Shown: in pieces, positions 13,674 to 21,630 of the stretch
How the letters are laid out: every line of letters begins with the position of its first letter
Numbering within the stretch: position 1 is the first letter of the stretch
Assembly (NCBI GenBank): GCA_039908535.1
Contig: JAMOAW010000056.1
Span: 1 to 21,715, forward strand
Direction of reading: 5' to 3'
Source: JAMOAW01 sp039908535
GTDB taxonomy: Bacteria; Pseudomonadota; Magnetococcia; Magnetococcales; JADFZT01
Length of the DNA stretch: 21,715 nt
Position numbers and translations under genes: made by a program
Notes under the pieces: model-generated
Seen by the model: only the letters and a program-made list of their open reading frames with translations
Told to the model about the DNA's origin: nothing
Database searches by the model: none

Positions 13674-16199
13674 ATGCCACCTTTCATAAAAATTTCTGAC
13701 TTAGGCAACTCTGCTAAATTTATGTTGCATATTTCTCGCAAAAAAATTTTTTTCGTTTTATTTTTCCTTATTGCAAACCATATTCCTCTTATGGCGTGGT
13801 CATCTCCACTTTCAGAAAAATCAAACGTTTTTTTATCTCTTTTTATACCCTTTATTTTAGGCCTGATTTTGGGTGGCATCGGCATACGCTGGATCAATCA
13901 TCGTTCTTTTCAACGGGAACACGATCAACAACAGCGCATCATCACCTCTTTAGAGCAAACGGTTGAACTTTTGCAATCGCTCCTGACAAACAACCTGGAT
14001 GCCATTATTATAACCGATTCCCAAGGCCAAATTTTGGATTTCAACCCCGCTGCAGAAAAACTTTTGGGACCAAAAAAGGCAGAGATGTTGGGACAACAGT
14101 TAGCTTCGACTCTTTTTCCTGAAAAATTTCGTCAGTGCTATTTACCCAATTCCAATCTTTTTCAAAAAAACATTGAAAACTATTTACTTTATAAAATTGT
14201 AGATCTTTTCCCGACGCTTATCGACGATAGTTCTCTGCAAGTTGAATTGTCCACCATTCAACTCCAAACCAAAGGAGAACTCTTTTTTGCTTTTACGCTG
14301 CGGGATAGCACCCAACGCAATCAACTTTTAAAATCCATGGAAGAGGCCTTTTCCTCCTTAGAAATGGCCCATATAAAACTGAAACAAGAGGTTCTCGAAC
14401 GCACCAAACTAGAAGAAACACTGGCCAAACGGGAACGATTATACCACTCCATTATTCAATTTACCTCGGAAGGTTTTTGGCTATTTTCCCCGATAAGCGG
14501 CAAAATTTTGGAAGTCAATGAGGCCTTATGCCAAATGTTGGGGCGAAAACGACAGGAGATTATCGATAGTTCTCCCGATCAATTTATCCATCCCAACGCC
14601 AAAAAAGAGATGGCTCGCATTTTAAAGAGCATCCCCTTTACCCTGCAACGCCATTTTAACACCATTTTTCTCACTCCCGATGGGCAGCAAGTTTATGTTC
14701 AAGTAAGCTGTACAACGCTCACCGGAGCAGACGATCAAGAGGCTTCGGCTTTTGCGTTTATCACCGACATCACCGAAAGCATCCGATCCAAACAAGCTTT
14801 ACAAGAGAGTGAAAAACGCTTTCGTTCCATCACCGAATCGGCCCCCGAAGCCATTTTATCCACCAATCAAGAGGGGATTATTTTATCCTGGAATCCCGGT
14901 GCAGAAACTATTTTTGGATATTCAGAGACAGAGTCCATCGGTCAAAACGTCTCCCTACTCATTCCCCCGCGTTTTATCCAAAAACATCGCGTTGGAATGC
15001 AGCATATCCAGCACTCCCATAACAAAACATTTTGGTTGCCTGGACACCCCTTAGAAGTGACGGGTCTGCGCAAAGACGGTGTGGAAATTCCCATGGAAAT
15101 TTCTCTGGGAGCTTGGCAGTCTGGTCAAGACCATCTCTTTTCGGTCATTGCCCGAGACATCAGTGCACGGCGACAGTTAGAAAAAAAGAACGATCGCACC
15201 TATATTTTTCGCATTGCCATTAGTGCCCTTTTAGAGACAGGATTGGAACCCTTAACCTTAGATCGACAACTGGAAGTGGCCTTACAAATTTTACTCACTG
15301 TTCCACAATTGTCCGTCCAAGCCAAAGGGGCCATTTTTCTTTGGGAGGAGACGAAACAATCGTTAACTCTGGCCATTCAACAGGGCGTTTCGGATACCTG
15401 GATCGCGCAACATAACAACATTATGATCGGCGAGGGTTTTTATGGCAACGTTTTGCAAAAGAATGAAATATTATATGATAATCATAGCGACCCAGAGGGA
15501 CATTTTAACATGGGGGATTTTGGTCAATATGGGGTACCGATTTTCTCCCGTGGCACCCCTTTGGCTTTATTGATATTGTTTATACTACCTGACCATCATC
15601 GCGATCTGGACGAAGAGGCTTTTTTAACAACTGTTGCCACAACGTTGGCCAGCCTCATTGAGGGACGGCGCATTGAAGAACGGGTTCTCCATTTGGCCCA
15701 CCATGACTCCTTGACCGGTCTACCCAACCGCACCACCTTTGAAGACCGTCTGATCCTGGAGTTGGCTCGTTGTCGACGCAACAAACAACCTTTGACGGTG
15801 ATGTTTTTGGATTTAGACCGCTTTAAAAAGGTCAACGATACCTATGGTCATGAAATAGGCGATCTTCTCTTGGTAGAGGTGGCTCAACGCATTCGTTCTT
15901 GTCTACGCGAGATGGATACCGTGGCCCGGTTGGGCGGGGATGAATTCACCATTATTCTTTCTTCGGTTTCGCGCAAAGAAGACGCCGGGGGGGTGGCAAA
16001 AAAAATCATTCATCTGTTGACCACCCCTTTTATTCTACAAGAGAAACTGATCGAAATTGGAGTGAGCATTGGCATCAGCCGTTATCCAAAAAATGGCGAC
16101 ACCATGGAGACCTTGATTCAGCGCGCCGACCAAGCCATGTATGCGGTCAAGCGCAGCGGGCGCAATAATTTTCAATTTTTTGATGGCGTGGAGAGTTAG
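13674..16199 (+). CDS. Membrane-anchored PAS-PAS-PAS-GAF diguanylate cyclase
   Basis: The protein has 841 residues. Hydrophobic segments at about 24-42 and 52-72 frame a short periplasmic stretch; the rest is cytoplasmic. Three PAS-like sensor domains follow (about 102-215, 256-370 and 380-500; the third is the clearest, with TESAPEAILSTNQEGIILSWNPGAE split over its first half), joined by helical coiled linkers. Next comes a GAF-like domain (about 520-665) and a GGDEF domain (about 672-835). The catalytic signature is intact (GGDEF 754-758, after ARL), and an RxxD inhibitory site (R745-D748) sits five residues upstream, so it should make c-di-GMP from GTP with product inhibition. There is no EAL domain. 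ATG 13674 is taken as start; ATG 13722 would give a more typical signal-anchor. The protein could affect pilus-dependent behaviour, but that link is not shown here. Confidence 0.9.
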   Translation: MPPFIKISDLGNSAKFMLHISRKKIFFVLFFLIANHIPLMAWSSPLSEKSNVFLSLFIPFILGLILGGIGIRWINHRSFQREHDQQQRIITSLEQTVELLQSLLTNNLDAIIITDSQGQILDFNPAAEKLLGPKKAEMLGQQLASTLFPEKFRQCYLPNSNLFQKNIENYLLYKIVDLFPTLIDDSSLQVELSTIQLQTKGELFFAFTLRDSTQRNQLLKSMEEAFSSLEMAHIKLKQEVLERTKLEETLAKRERLYHSIIQFTSEGFWLFSPISGKILEVNEALCQMLGRKRQEIIDSSPDQFIHPNAKKEMARILKSIPFTLQRHFNTIFLTPDGQQVYVQVSCTTLTGADDQEASAFAFITDITESIRSKQALQESEKRFRSITESAPEAILSTNQEGIILSWNPGAETIFGYSETESIGQNVSLLIPPRFIQKHRVGMQHIQHSHNKTFWLPGHPLEVTGLRKDGVEIPMEISLGAWQSGQDHLFSVIARDISARRQLEKKNDRTYIFRIAISALLETGLEPLTLDRQLEVALQILLTVPQLSVQAKGAIFLWEETKQSLTLAIQQGVSDTWIAQHNNIMIGEGFYGNVLQKNEILYDNHSDPEGHFNMGDFGQYGVPIFSRGTPLALLILFILPDHHRDLDEEAFLTTVATTLASLIEGRRIEERVLHLAHHDSLTGLPNRTTFEDRLILELARCRRNKQPLTVMFLDLDRFKKVNDTYGHEIGDLLLVEVAQRIRSCLREMDTVARLGGDEFTIILSSVSRKEDAGGVAKKIIHLLTTPFILQEKLIEIGVSIGISRYPKNGDTMETLIQRADQAMYAVKRSGRNNFQFFDGVES

Positions 16200-16204
16200 A
16201 AAAG

Positions 16205-16385
16205 GATTGAAGGCAAAACCCTGGGGTCTATTTGTATCTTTTATCAAAGATTTTCCCCAAAGACCTTGGGGGCGGAGAACCGCCCCCAACACCCCCACCC
16301 TTTTTTTTTATTAAAAGAAAAAAGGGGTCTGGGGGATTGCCCCCAGGGTTTTTCTTTTGACTTTTTGCCCGAAGGGCATCATGTT
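16205..16385. repeat. Modular hairpin repeat (copy E), terminator between dgc and yebC
   Basis: The left arm has stem TTGGGGGCGG/CCGCCCCCAA with AGAA loop (16266-16289), followed by ACACCCCCACCC and T9, a good rightward terminator 67 bp after the cyclase stop. The right arm has CTGGGGG-ATTG-CCCCCAG (from 16329), preceded by an A-rich tract for the opposite direction. The end module is GCCC-GAA-GGGC (16367-16377) then ATCATGT, in the same form as copies C, D and F. About 55 bp at the left (16205-16260) hold a partial extra arm (CCCTGGGG...CCCC). The yebC ribosome site lies outside the repeat. Confidence 0.75.
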
Positions 16386-16420
16386 CTAAATATAACACCA
16401 TTTAAACTAAGGAAAAAAAT

Positions 16421-17170
16421 ATGTCAGGACATAGTAAATGGGCCAACATTAAAATACGCAAGGGGGCCCAAGATGTTAAACGAGGCAAAATTTTTACTAA
16501 GCTCATCCGCGAAATTACCACGGCCTCTCGTCTTGGCGGCAGTGATCCTGGCTCCAATGCCCGCCTACGTTCCGCCATGCTGGCCGCCAGAAGTCAAAAT
16601 CTTCCCAAAGATACCATGGAAAAGGCCATCAAACGCGGTGCTGGCGGAGTGGACGGCATCAATTATGAAGAGGTCCGCTATGAAGGATATGGCCCAGGCG
16701 GGGTGGCGGTTTTGGTCGAAACACTCACCGACAACATCAACCGCACAGTCTCCGAAGTCCGCAATCTGTTTAACAAACATAGCGGTAACCTGGGCACCAC
16801 CGGTTGCGTAGCCTTTCTTTTTGACAAAAAGGGTTCAATCCAATATGAAGGAGTCAACGAAGAGGCCCTACTAGAGGCAGCCTTAGAGGCCGGGGCCGAA
16901 GACATGATCAACGATAACGGCACCATGGAGGTCATTTGCGCCCCTGAATCCTTTGAATCGGTCCGGGAGGCCCTTGCTAAATCTGGATTTGGACAACCGA
17001 CCATGGCCCAACTCACCATGCGCCCCCAAAACACCATCAACTTAGATCTCAAGCAGGCCACTAGCATGTTAAAACTTATGGATGGACTGGAAGATTTGGA
17101 TGATGTGCAACGGGTTTATGCCAATTTTGATCTTTCCGACGATGTTTTAAAACAACTGGAAATCTCTTGA
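16421..17170 (+). CDS. yebC: YebC/PmpR family protein
   Basis: The 249 residues start MSGHSKWANIKIRKGAQDVKRGK, the invariant family beginning, and contain the full three-domain YebC/TACO1 sequence (e.g. AGGVDGINYEEVRYEGYGPGG, NRTVSEVRNLF, GCVAFLF). Members bind DNA or act as translation factors for difficult peptide stretches; older annotation is 'transcriptional regulator'. AAGGA lies 8 bases before ATG 16421. The stop TGA is 2 bp before the ruvC ATG, and yebC-ruvC-ruvA-ruvB is a widespread bacterial order. Confidence 0.96.
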   Translation: MSGHSKWANIKIRKGAQDVKRGKIFTKLIREITTASRLGGSDPGSNARLRSAMLAARSQNLPKDTMEKAIKRGAGGVDGINYEEVRYEGYGPGGVAVLVETLTDNINRTVSEVRNLFNKHSGNLGTTGCVAFLFDKKGSIQYEGVNEEALLEAALEAGAEDMINDNGTMEVICAPESFESVREALAKSGFGQPTMAQLTMRPQNTINLDLKQATSMLKLMDGLEDLDDVQRVYANFDLSDDVLKQLEIS

Positions 17171-17172
17171 CG

Positions 17173-17679
17173 ATGGTGGTTCTCGGCGTGGATCCAGGCA
17201 GTGTGGTAACGGGTTGGGGCATTATTGAAGCCACTGGGCGTTCAACGCTTTATATTGCCAGTGGTTGCATTCGCACCCACGCCGATACCCCTCTTCCCAC
17301 CCGACTTGGAGAGATATTTACCCGTTTAGGAGAGGTGATTATTCAATATCAACCCAATGTCGCCGCAGTAGAAGAGGTTTTTATGGCCACCAATGCCCAA
17401 AGTGCCCTCAAACTTGGTCAAGCCCGCGGGGCGGCCATTGCCGCCATTGGTCATCAGGGGTTATCCATCTTTGAATACACCGCTTTGCAAATTAAAAAAT
17501 CGGTGGTTGGCTATGGACGGGCAGAAAAAAATCAGGTGCGCGAAATGGTGCGTATGTTGTTATCTATAAACAAATCCGCCCCATCTATTCCACAGGACGC
17601 CTCGGATGCATTGGGGTGTGCCCTGTGCCATTTGCATACCACGAGTGGGGTGCTCTTGCCAATCAAGGGGCACTTATGA
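17173..17679 (+). CDS. ruvC: Holliday junction endonuclease RuvC
   Basis: RuvC is the dimeric RNase H-fold resolvase that cuts Holliday junctions moved by RuvAB. The 168-residue chain shows the four acidic catalytic residues: D7 in VLGVDPG, glutamate near 67 in VEEVF, and D142/D145 in QDASDALGCALCH. The ATG at 17173 gives the usual MVVLGVDPG start; TTG 17167, overlapping the yebC stop and closer to GGAA, is a possible alternative start. The stop overlaps the ruvA ATG (ATGA), indicating translational coupling. Confidence 0.95.
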   Translation: MVVLGVDPGSVVTGWGIIEATGRSTLYIASGCIRTHADTPLPTRLGEIFTRLGEVIIQYQPNVAAVEEVFMATNAQSALKLGQARGAAIAAIGHQGLSIFEYTALQIKKSVVGYGRAEKNQVREMVRMLLSINKSAPSIPQDASDALGCALCHLHTTSGVLLPIKGHL

Positions 17680-18296
17680 TTGCCCATTTACGCGGCGTGA
17701 TTACCAGCAAAGAGGCGCATCGGGTGGTTTTAGATGTGGGGGGGGTTGGTTATCAAGTTTTTATTTCACTGGCCACCTATGAATCTTTACCTGCTACTGG
17801 CGAAACAGTACAACTTTTGATCACCACCTATGTTCGAGAAGATCTTTTTCACCTTTATGGCTTTGCCACACGGATGGAACAAGAATTTTTTAGCATTCTC
17901 ATGGGTGTAAATGGCATTGGCACCAAATTGGCGTTATCGGCCCTTTCCACCTTGACGCCATCGGAGTTGACGGTGGCCATTGTCCAAGGGGATGTCAACA
18001 CCTTAGCGCGTATTTCTGGTGTCGGACGACGCATTGCCCAACGCTTGGTGGTAGAGTTAAAAGACCGCTTGCCCGGTGTTGATGCCGCGCTGGCTTCGAC
18101 GAGTGCCGCCTTACCTGAAACTTCCAAATCTTCGGTTGGCGCACCAGCGACGCTACGCAGTGAACTTACGTCGGCGTTGGTCAATTTAGGTTATAAAGGG
18201 GCGGTTGTGGATCATGTTGTTAAAGTTGTGTTAGATCAAGGCATTAACGACCTACCCATTGCCATTCGACTCGCCTTACGCCATCTTTCTCAATAA
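17676..18296 (+). CDS. ruvA: Holliday junction branch-migration protein RuvA
   Basis: RuvA tetramers bind the four-way junction and load the RuvB motor. The 206 residues begin MIAHLRGVI as in the family. The OB-fold domain is followed by two helix-hairpin-helix motifs (LMGVNGIGTKLAL and ARISGVGRRIAQRLVVELKDRL), then a variable linker and the C-terminal RuvB-contact domain (LTSALVNLGYKGA...). AAGGGG precedes ATG 17676 by 5 bases; the frame is open further upstream, but that part lies inside ruvC and lacks family similarity. Confidence 0.96.
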   Translation: MIAHLRGVITSKEAHRVVLDVGGVGYQVFISLATYESLPATGETVQLLITTYVREDLFHLYGFATRMEQEFFSILMGVNGIGTKLALSALSTLTPSELTVAIVQGDVNTLARISGVGRRIAQRLVVELKDRLPGVDAALASTSAALPETSKSSVGAPATLRSELTSALVNLGYKGAVVDHVVKVVLDQGINDLPIAIRLALRHLSQ

Positions 18297-18305
18297 CATA
18301 ATAAC

Positions 18306-19319
18306 ATGGAAAAACAAACTGATCGTCTGCTAGATGCCAAACAAGAACCCGAAGAGCGTCTTCGAGAGGCTGGACTTCGACCCCGCACTTTACAAGAGTT
18401 TATTGGTCAACAAAAATTAAAAATCAATTTAAATGTATTTTTACAAGCGGCACGGGGTCGGCACGAAGCATTGGACCATACGCTGTTATATGGTCCTCCC
18501 GGTTTAGGCAAGACCACGCTTGCGCAAATTATTGCCCAAGAGATGGGCGTTCATTTACGCTCTACTTCTGGACCTATCATTGAAAAAGCAGGGGATTTAG
18601 CCGCCTTATTGACCAATTTAGATGCGGGGGATGTACTATTTATCGATGAAATTCATCGATTAAATCCAGCCGTGGAGGAAATTTTATATCCAGCGATGGA
18701 GGATTATCAGTTGGATTTAATGATTGGCGAGGGGCCTTCGGCCCGTTCAATCAAAATTGATCTGCCGCGTTTTACCTTGGTTGGGGCGACCACTCGGGCG
18801 GGCATGTTGACCAGTCCGTTGCGGGATCGTTTTGGTATTTTAAGTCGGATGGAATTTTATACCACCTCGGAATTAACCGAGATTGTGCGGCGTTCGGCGG
18901 TTATTTTACACGTGACCTTGGAAGAGTCTGGGGCCCGTGAGATAGCTCGACGTTCCCGTGGCACGCCGAGAATTGCCAATCGATTGTTAAAGCGGGTACG
19001 GGATTTTGCCCAAGTGGATGGGGATAATCATATTGATCAAAAATTGGCGGATCGGGCGTTGCATTTTTTAGAAGTAGATGACAAGGGGTTGGATCAGATG
19101 GATCGTCGATTGTTATTGGCGATTATGGATAAATTCGCTGGTGGTCCAGTTGGATTGGATACCTTGGCGGCGATTATTGGTGAAGAGCGGGATACGATTG
19201 AAGATGTGATTGAACCCTTTTTGTTGCAAGAGGGTTTTTTGGATCGCACCCCGAGAGGCAGACGGATTACCCCTGCGGCCTATCTTCACCTAGGCCGCCC
19301 TGCACCGTTATTGTTTTAA
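18306..19319 (+). CDS. ruvB: Holliday junction branch-migration ATPase RuvB
   Basis: RuvB is the AAA+ hexameric motor of branch migration. The 337 residues show the N-terminal LRPRTLQEFIGQ, Walker A GPPGLGKTT, Walker B FIDEIHRL, sensor 1 GATTRAG, the arginine-containing SPLRDRFG and sensor 2 in RGTPRIANRLLKRVRDFA, followed by the winged-helix C-terminus. It starts 9 bp after ruvA with no strong ribosome site. Its 3' end is followed at once by repeat copies F and G, before the convergent oxidoreductase gene. Confidence 0.97.
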   Translation: MEKQTDRLLDAKQEPEERLREAGLRPRTLQEFIGQQKLKINLNVFLQAARGRHEALDHTLLYGPPGLGKTTLAQIIAQEMGVHLRSTSGPIIEKAGDLAALLTNLDAGDVLFIDEIHRLNPAVEEILYPAMEDYQLDLMIGEGPSARSIKIDLPRFTLVGATTRAGMLTSPLRDRFGILSRMEFYTTSELTEIVRRSAVILHVTLEESGAREIARRSRGTPRIANRLLKRVRDFAQVDGDNHIDQKLADRALHFLEVDDKGLDQMDRRLLLAIMDKFAGGPVGLDTLAAIIGEERDTIEDVIEPFLLQEGFLDRTPRGRRITPAAYLHLGRPAPLLF

Positions 19320-19320
19320 T

Positions 19321-19406
19321 AAAAATCAATACCTTGGGAGCGGAGAACCGCCCCCCAGACCCCAGGGTTTGGCCTTTGATTTTTTTTTGCCCGGAGGGCA
19401 TCCTGT
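19321..19406. repeat. Modular hairpin repeat (copy F)
   Basis: It begins AAAAATCAATACCTTGGGAGCGGAGAACCG-type arm sequence (19321-19350), with stem CGG-AGAA-CCG extended by mismatched G/C runs. It continues through CCCAGGGTTTGGCCTTTGAT and a T tract into the end module GCCC-GGA-GGGC (19389-19399) and ATCCTGT. The right 45 bp are essentially identical to copy C. Compared with C it lacks the central A/T block, as if the inner parts of both arms were deleted. It starts 2 bp after the ruvB stop. Confidence 0.7.
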
Positions 19407-19463
19407 TCGGTACCACCACATTTAAGGGTGGACGATGAACGAGTGCCTGAACGAAAAGCAAAG

Positions 19464-19571
19464 TCAAGACCTTGGGGGATTGCATCCCCCAATCCCCCTG
19501 CTTTTTGAAGGAAGCAAAACCGAGGTCAAAAGCAAAACCCTGGGGGCAATCCCCCAGACCCCTTTTTTTTT
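19464..19571. repeat. Double hairpin repeat (copy G) between convergent genes
   Basis: The first hairpin is TTGGGGGAT-TGC-ATCCCCCAA (19472-19492) after GTCAAGACC, with the pyrimidine run CCCCCTGCTTTTT after it. The second is CTGGGGG-CAAT-CCCCCAG (19540-19557) with ACCCC and T9 to 19571. Both have the polarity to end rightward (ruvB-side) transcription. The sequence between F and G (19407-19463) is unique, contains no gene, and is the only non-repeat part of the 19320-19583 gap. Confidence 0.7.
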
Positions 19572-19583
19572 ATAAAAATCCAA

Positions 19584-20672
19584 TTAATCCAAACTCGATA
19601 AACAGGCCTTGGTATAGGGGATTATGTCATGGATACGGCCTTGCTGCATTTTGACGGCCCAGGCATAGTCGGCTAAAAGTGCGCGACCAACGGCGACAAG
19701 GTCAAACTCTTGACGGGCGAGACGGACATAGAGAGGTTCAATTCCGGTGGCATTGGCCCCGCCCCAAGAGACATCATCCAGGCCAACACTGCCGACGGTG
19801 ATGGTGGGGCAACCGGTGATTTTTTTGGTCCAACCGGCTAGGTTCAACTCCGATCCAGGAAACTCGGCATCCCAATAACGGCGGTTGCTGGCATGAAAAA
19901 TATCGACGCCAGCCGCTTTGAGGGGCAAGAGCAGGTCGGCCAGGGCCTCTGGAGTTTGCACGAGGCGGGCGGTATAATCTTGAGGTTTCCATTGGGAAAA
20001 GCGAAAAATAATGGGATAATCAGGCCCAACGGCGGCCCGCACGGCGGCTGTCACTTCGATGGCAAAGGCCAAACGATTGGCAAACGACCCCCCATAGGCA
20101 TCGGTTCGATGGTTGGTTCCTTCCCAAAAAAATTGATCAATCAGATAACCATGGGCACCGTGCAGCTCCACCCCATCAAAGCCAATCGCCTGGGCGTTAC
20201 GTGCTGCTTGGGCGTAGGCGGCGATGATACGGGGAAAATCGGCCTCCTCCATGGCCCGGACCACCACCCGCTCGCCATCACGCACCTCAGACGGCCCCAA
20301 TCCCAACCGTTCTGGATAAGGAATCTCCCCCAAACGATGCACCTCTCCGACATGCCAAATTTGCGGCATAATGCGCCCCCCAGCGGCATGAACCGCCGCA
20401 ATTACCCCCCGCCACCCCTGCAAGGCCGCCTCTCCATAGAGGTTGGGGCAATTGGGATAACCACCGGCACTGGGATCCTCGATCAACGCCCCCTCGGTGA
20501 TAATCAACCCCACCCCATGCGCCGCCCGCCGTCCATAATAGGCCGCCACTTGCGGCGTAGGAACGCCGTCAGGAGAGTGATTGCGGGTCATGGGAGCCAT
20601 CACCACCCGATTGGGAAGATCTAAAGAACCCAATTTAACCGGTTGAAAAAGAGTATCATTAGAAACCGTCAT
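19584..20672 (-). CDS. Old Yellow Enzyme family FMN oxidoreductase
   Basis: This is a 362-residue TIM-barrel flavoprotein of the OYE/NemA group, which reduces activated C=C bonds or nitro compounds with NAD(P)H. Motifs: LFQPVKLGSLDLPNRVVMAPMTR at the start, QIWHVG (FMN-contacting), ELHGAHGYLIDQFFW with the active-site His pair HxxH, NHRTDAYGGS, and a C-terminal phosphate-binding region (GSVG, VAVGRALLADYAWA). ATG 20672 is chosen over the longer frame from 20714 because GGAGGAG lies 8 bases upstream and the N-terminus then matches the family. It follows the MddA-like gene by 38 bp and is probably co-transcribed with it. The natural substrate cannot be told from sequence. Confidence 0.9.
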   Translation of the reverse strand: MTVSNDTLFQPVKLGSLDLPNRVVMAPMTRNHSPDGVPTPQVAAYYGRRAAHGVGLIITEGALIEDPSAGGYPNCPNLYGEAALQGWRGVIAAVHAAGGRIMPQIWHVGEVHRLGEIPYPERLGLGPSEVRDGERVVVRAMEEADFPRIIAAYAQAARNAQAIGFDGVELHGAHGYLIDQFFWEGTNHRTDAYGGSFANRLAFAIEVTAAVRAAVGPDYPIIFRFSQWKPQDYTARLVQTPEALADLLLPLKAAGVDIFHASNRRYWDAEFPGSELNLAGWTKKITGCPTITVGSVGLDDVSWGGANATGIEPLYVRLARQEFDLVAVGRALLADYAWAVKMQQGRIHDIIPYTKACLSSLD

Positions 20673-20710
20673 GCAAGGATCTCCTCCAAAATTCGAGTAA
20701 AACAAAAACC

Positions 20711-21445
20711 TCAATGCGACCGTTTAATAAACGGAATCACCATAGGCACTCTCTGTCGATAATCGACATATAAAGCACCTAGTGTAGCCTCCAAATCCCG
20801 TTCTTCAAAGAAAATTCCAATAAAAATATAGCAACTCAAAAAAACAGAAAAAAGCAAATGACCTGCCGTCATGTGTGGAGTGGCCCACAACACCAGCAGC
20901 GTTCCCAACATCATGGGATGCCGCACCCATTTATACAACCCCTTTTCATTGAAAGGGGGCGGAAAATAGGGTTGATTTTTCCAATAGAGCAAGATCTGAC
21001 GCAGGCCAAACAGTTCATAATGATCGGTCTGAAACATCGCCACCAAGGAGGTGATGATACCCACGATAAACACCCCATGAATCAAATAGACTACCCCCCC
21101 CTGCTCCACCCGCCATATGGGCATCGGCAACGGCTGCCAATGCCAAAGCACCATCCCCAACAACAGCGCAGCCATCAACACATAAACGCTCCGCTCCAAA
21201 TGGCTGGGCAACAACCGCGCCAGCCATCTTTTAAAAAAAGGTCTAGGGGCCACGCTGTGATGCAAAGCAAACAACAACATCAACGTCACATCGGTCCAAA
21301 AGGCTTGGGCAAGAGTTAAGTTTGATAAAGGAACATCCATGGATTTTGGCACCATAAAATTGGTCAGAAAACCGGCCATATAGATAAAAATAGTATTAAA
21401 AAAAAGATACGCGATAAGGCCAAATATTAAATAAAACCAACGCAT
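20711..21445 (-). CDS. mddA: MddA-like methanethiol S-methyltransferase (isoprenylcysteine methyltransferase superfamily)
   Basis: MddA methylates methanethiol with S-adenosylmethionine to dimethyl sulfide. This 244-residue protein has about five to six membrane segments. It carries the MddA/NnrU-like blocks FALHHSVAPRPFFKRW, ERSVYVL, FGLRQILLYW, GLYKWVRHPMMLGTLLVLWATPHMT and the C-terminal FFEERDLEATLGALYVDYRQRVPM, where RHP and EERDL are the superfamily's SAM/active-site region. The ATWATP-type context and tryptophans fit MddA better than NnrU or generic isoprenylcysteine methyltransferases, from memory of the family. The start is ATG 21445 with GGGAG 10 bases upstream. It is first in a two-gene operon with the OYE enzyme and divergent from the gene at 21631. 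Confidence 0.75.
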   Translation of the reverse strand: MRWFYLIFGLIAYLFFNTIFIYMAGFLTNFMVPKSMDVPLSNLTLAQAFWTDVTLMLLFALHHSVAPRPFFKRWLARLLPSHLERSVYVLMAALLLGMVLWHWQPLPMPIWRVEQGGVVYLIHGVFIVGIITSLVAMFQTDHYELFGLRQILLYWKNQPYFPPPFNEKGLYKWVRHPMMLGTLLVLWATPHMTAGHLLFSVFLSCYIFIGIFFEERDLEATLGALYVDYRQRVPMVIPFIKRSH

Positions 21446-21562
21446 CGTATTTAAACTCCCGACCTGAAAGTTGAGAGCATCTCCAGGGTGGTTGTTAATT
21501 TCTTCCCATTGAAGTGGACCCCGTTGTCAAGACAATTTTTAAACATCCATAAGCTCTGATAC

Positions 21563-21591
21563 TTGGTTATTTTTTATCTTCTGTTTATGAT
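21563..21591 (+). promoter_or_regulatory. Possible promoter of the gene at the right edge
   Basis: TTGGTT (21563-21568) and TATGAT (21586-21591) are 17 bases apart; the -10 is five of six. It points toward the ATG at 21631. A short palindrome TTGTC-AA-GACAA lies at 21524-21535 in the same 185-bp divergent region, which otherwise holds nothing I recognise. Confidence 0.35.
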
Positions 21592-21630
21592 TTGTGTTTT
21601 ATTTTCTCCTCATTGGACGGTAGACCCATT

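Noticed and set aside
19407..19463. Gene or RNA remnant between repeats F and G
   Set aside because: A GGTACCACC string resembles the sequence at 109-118 after the transposase stop, but the match is about ten bases and no frame or stable structure supports it.
8465..19571. Repeats as a CRISPR array
   Set aside because: The copies are kilobases apart, differ in module content and are palindromic terminator-like elements; there are no regular spacers.
19893..20624. 243-codon open frame on the plus strand
   Set aside because: It is the antisense shadow of the OYE-family gene; Gly/His/Pro-rich translation with no motif, while the opposite strand has complete family motifs.
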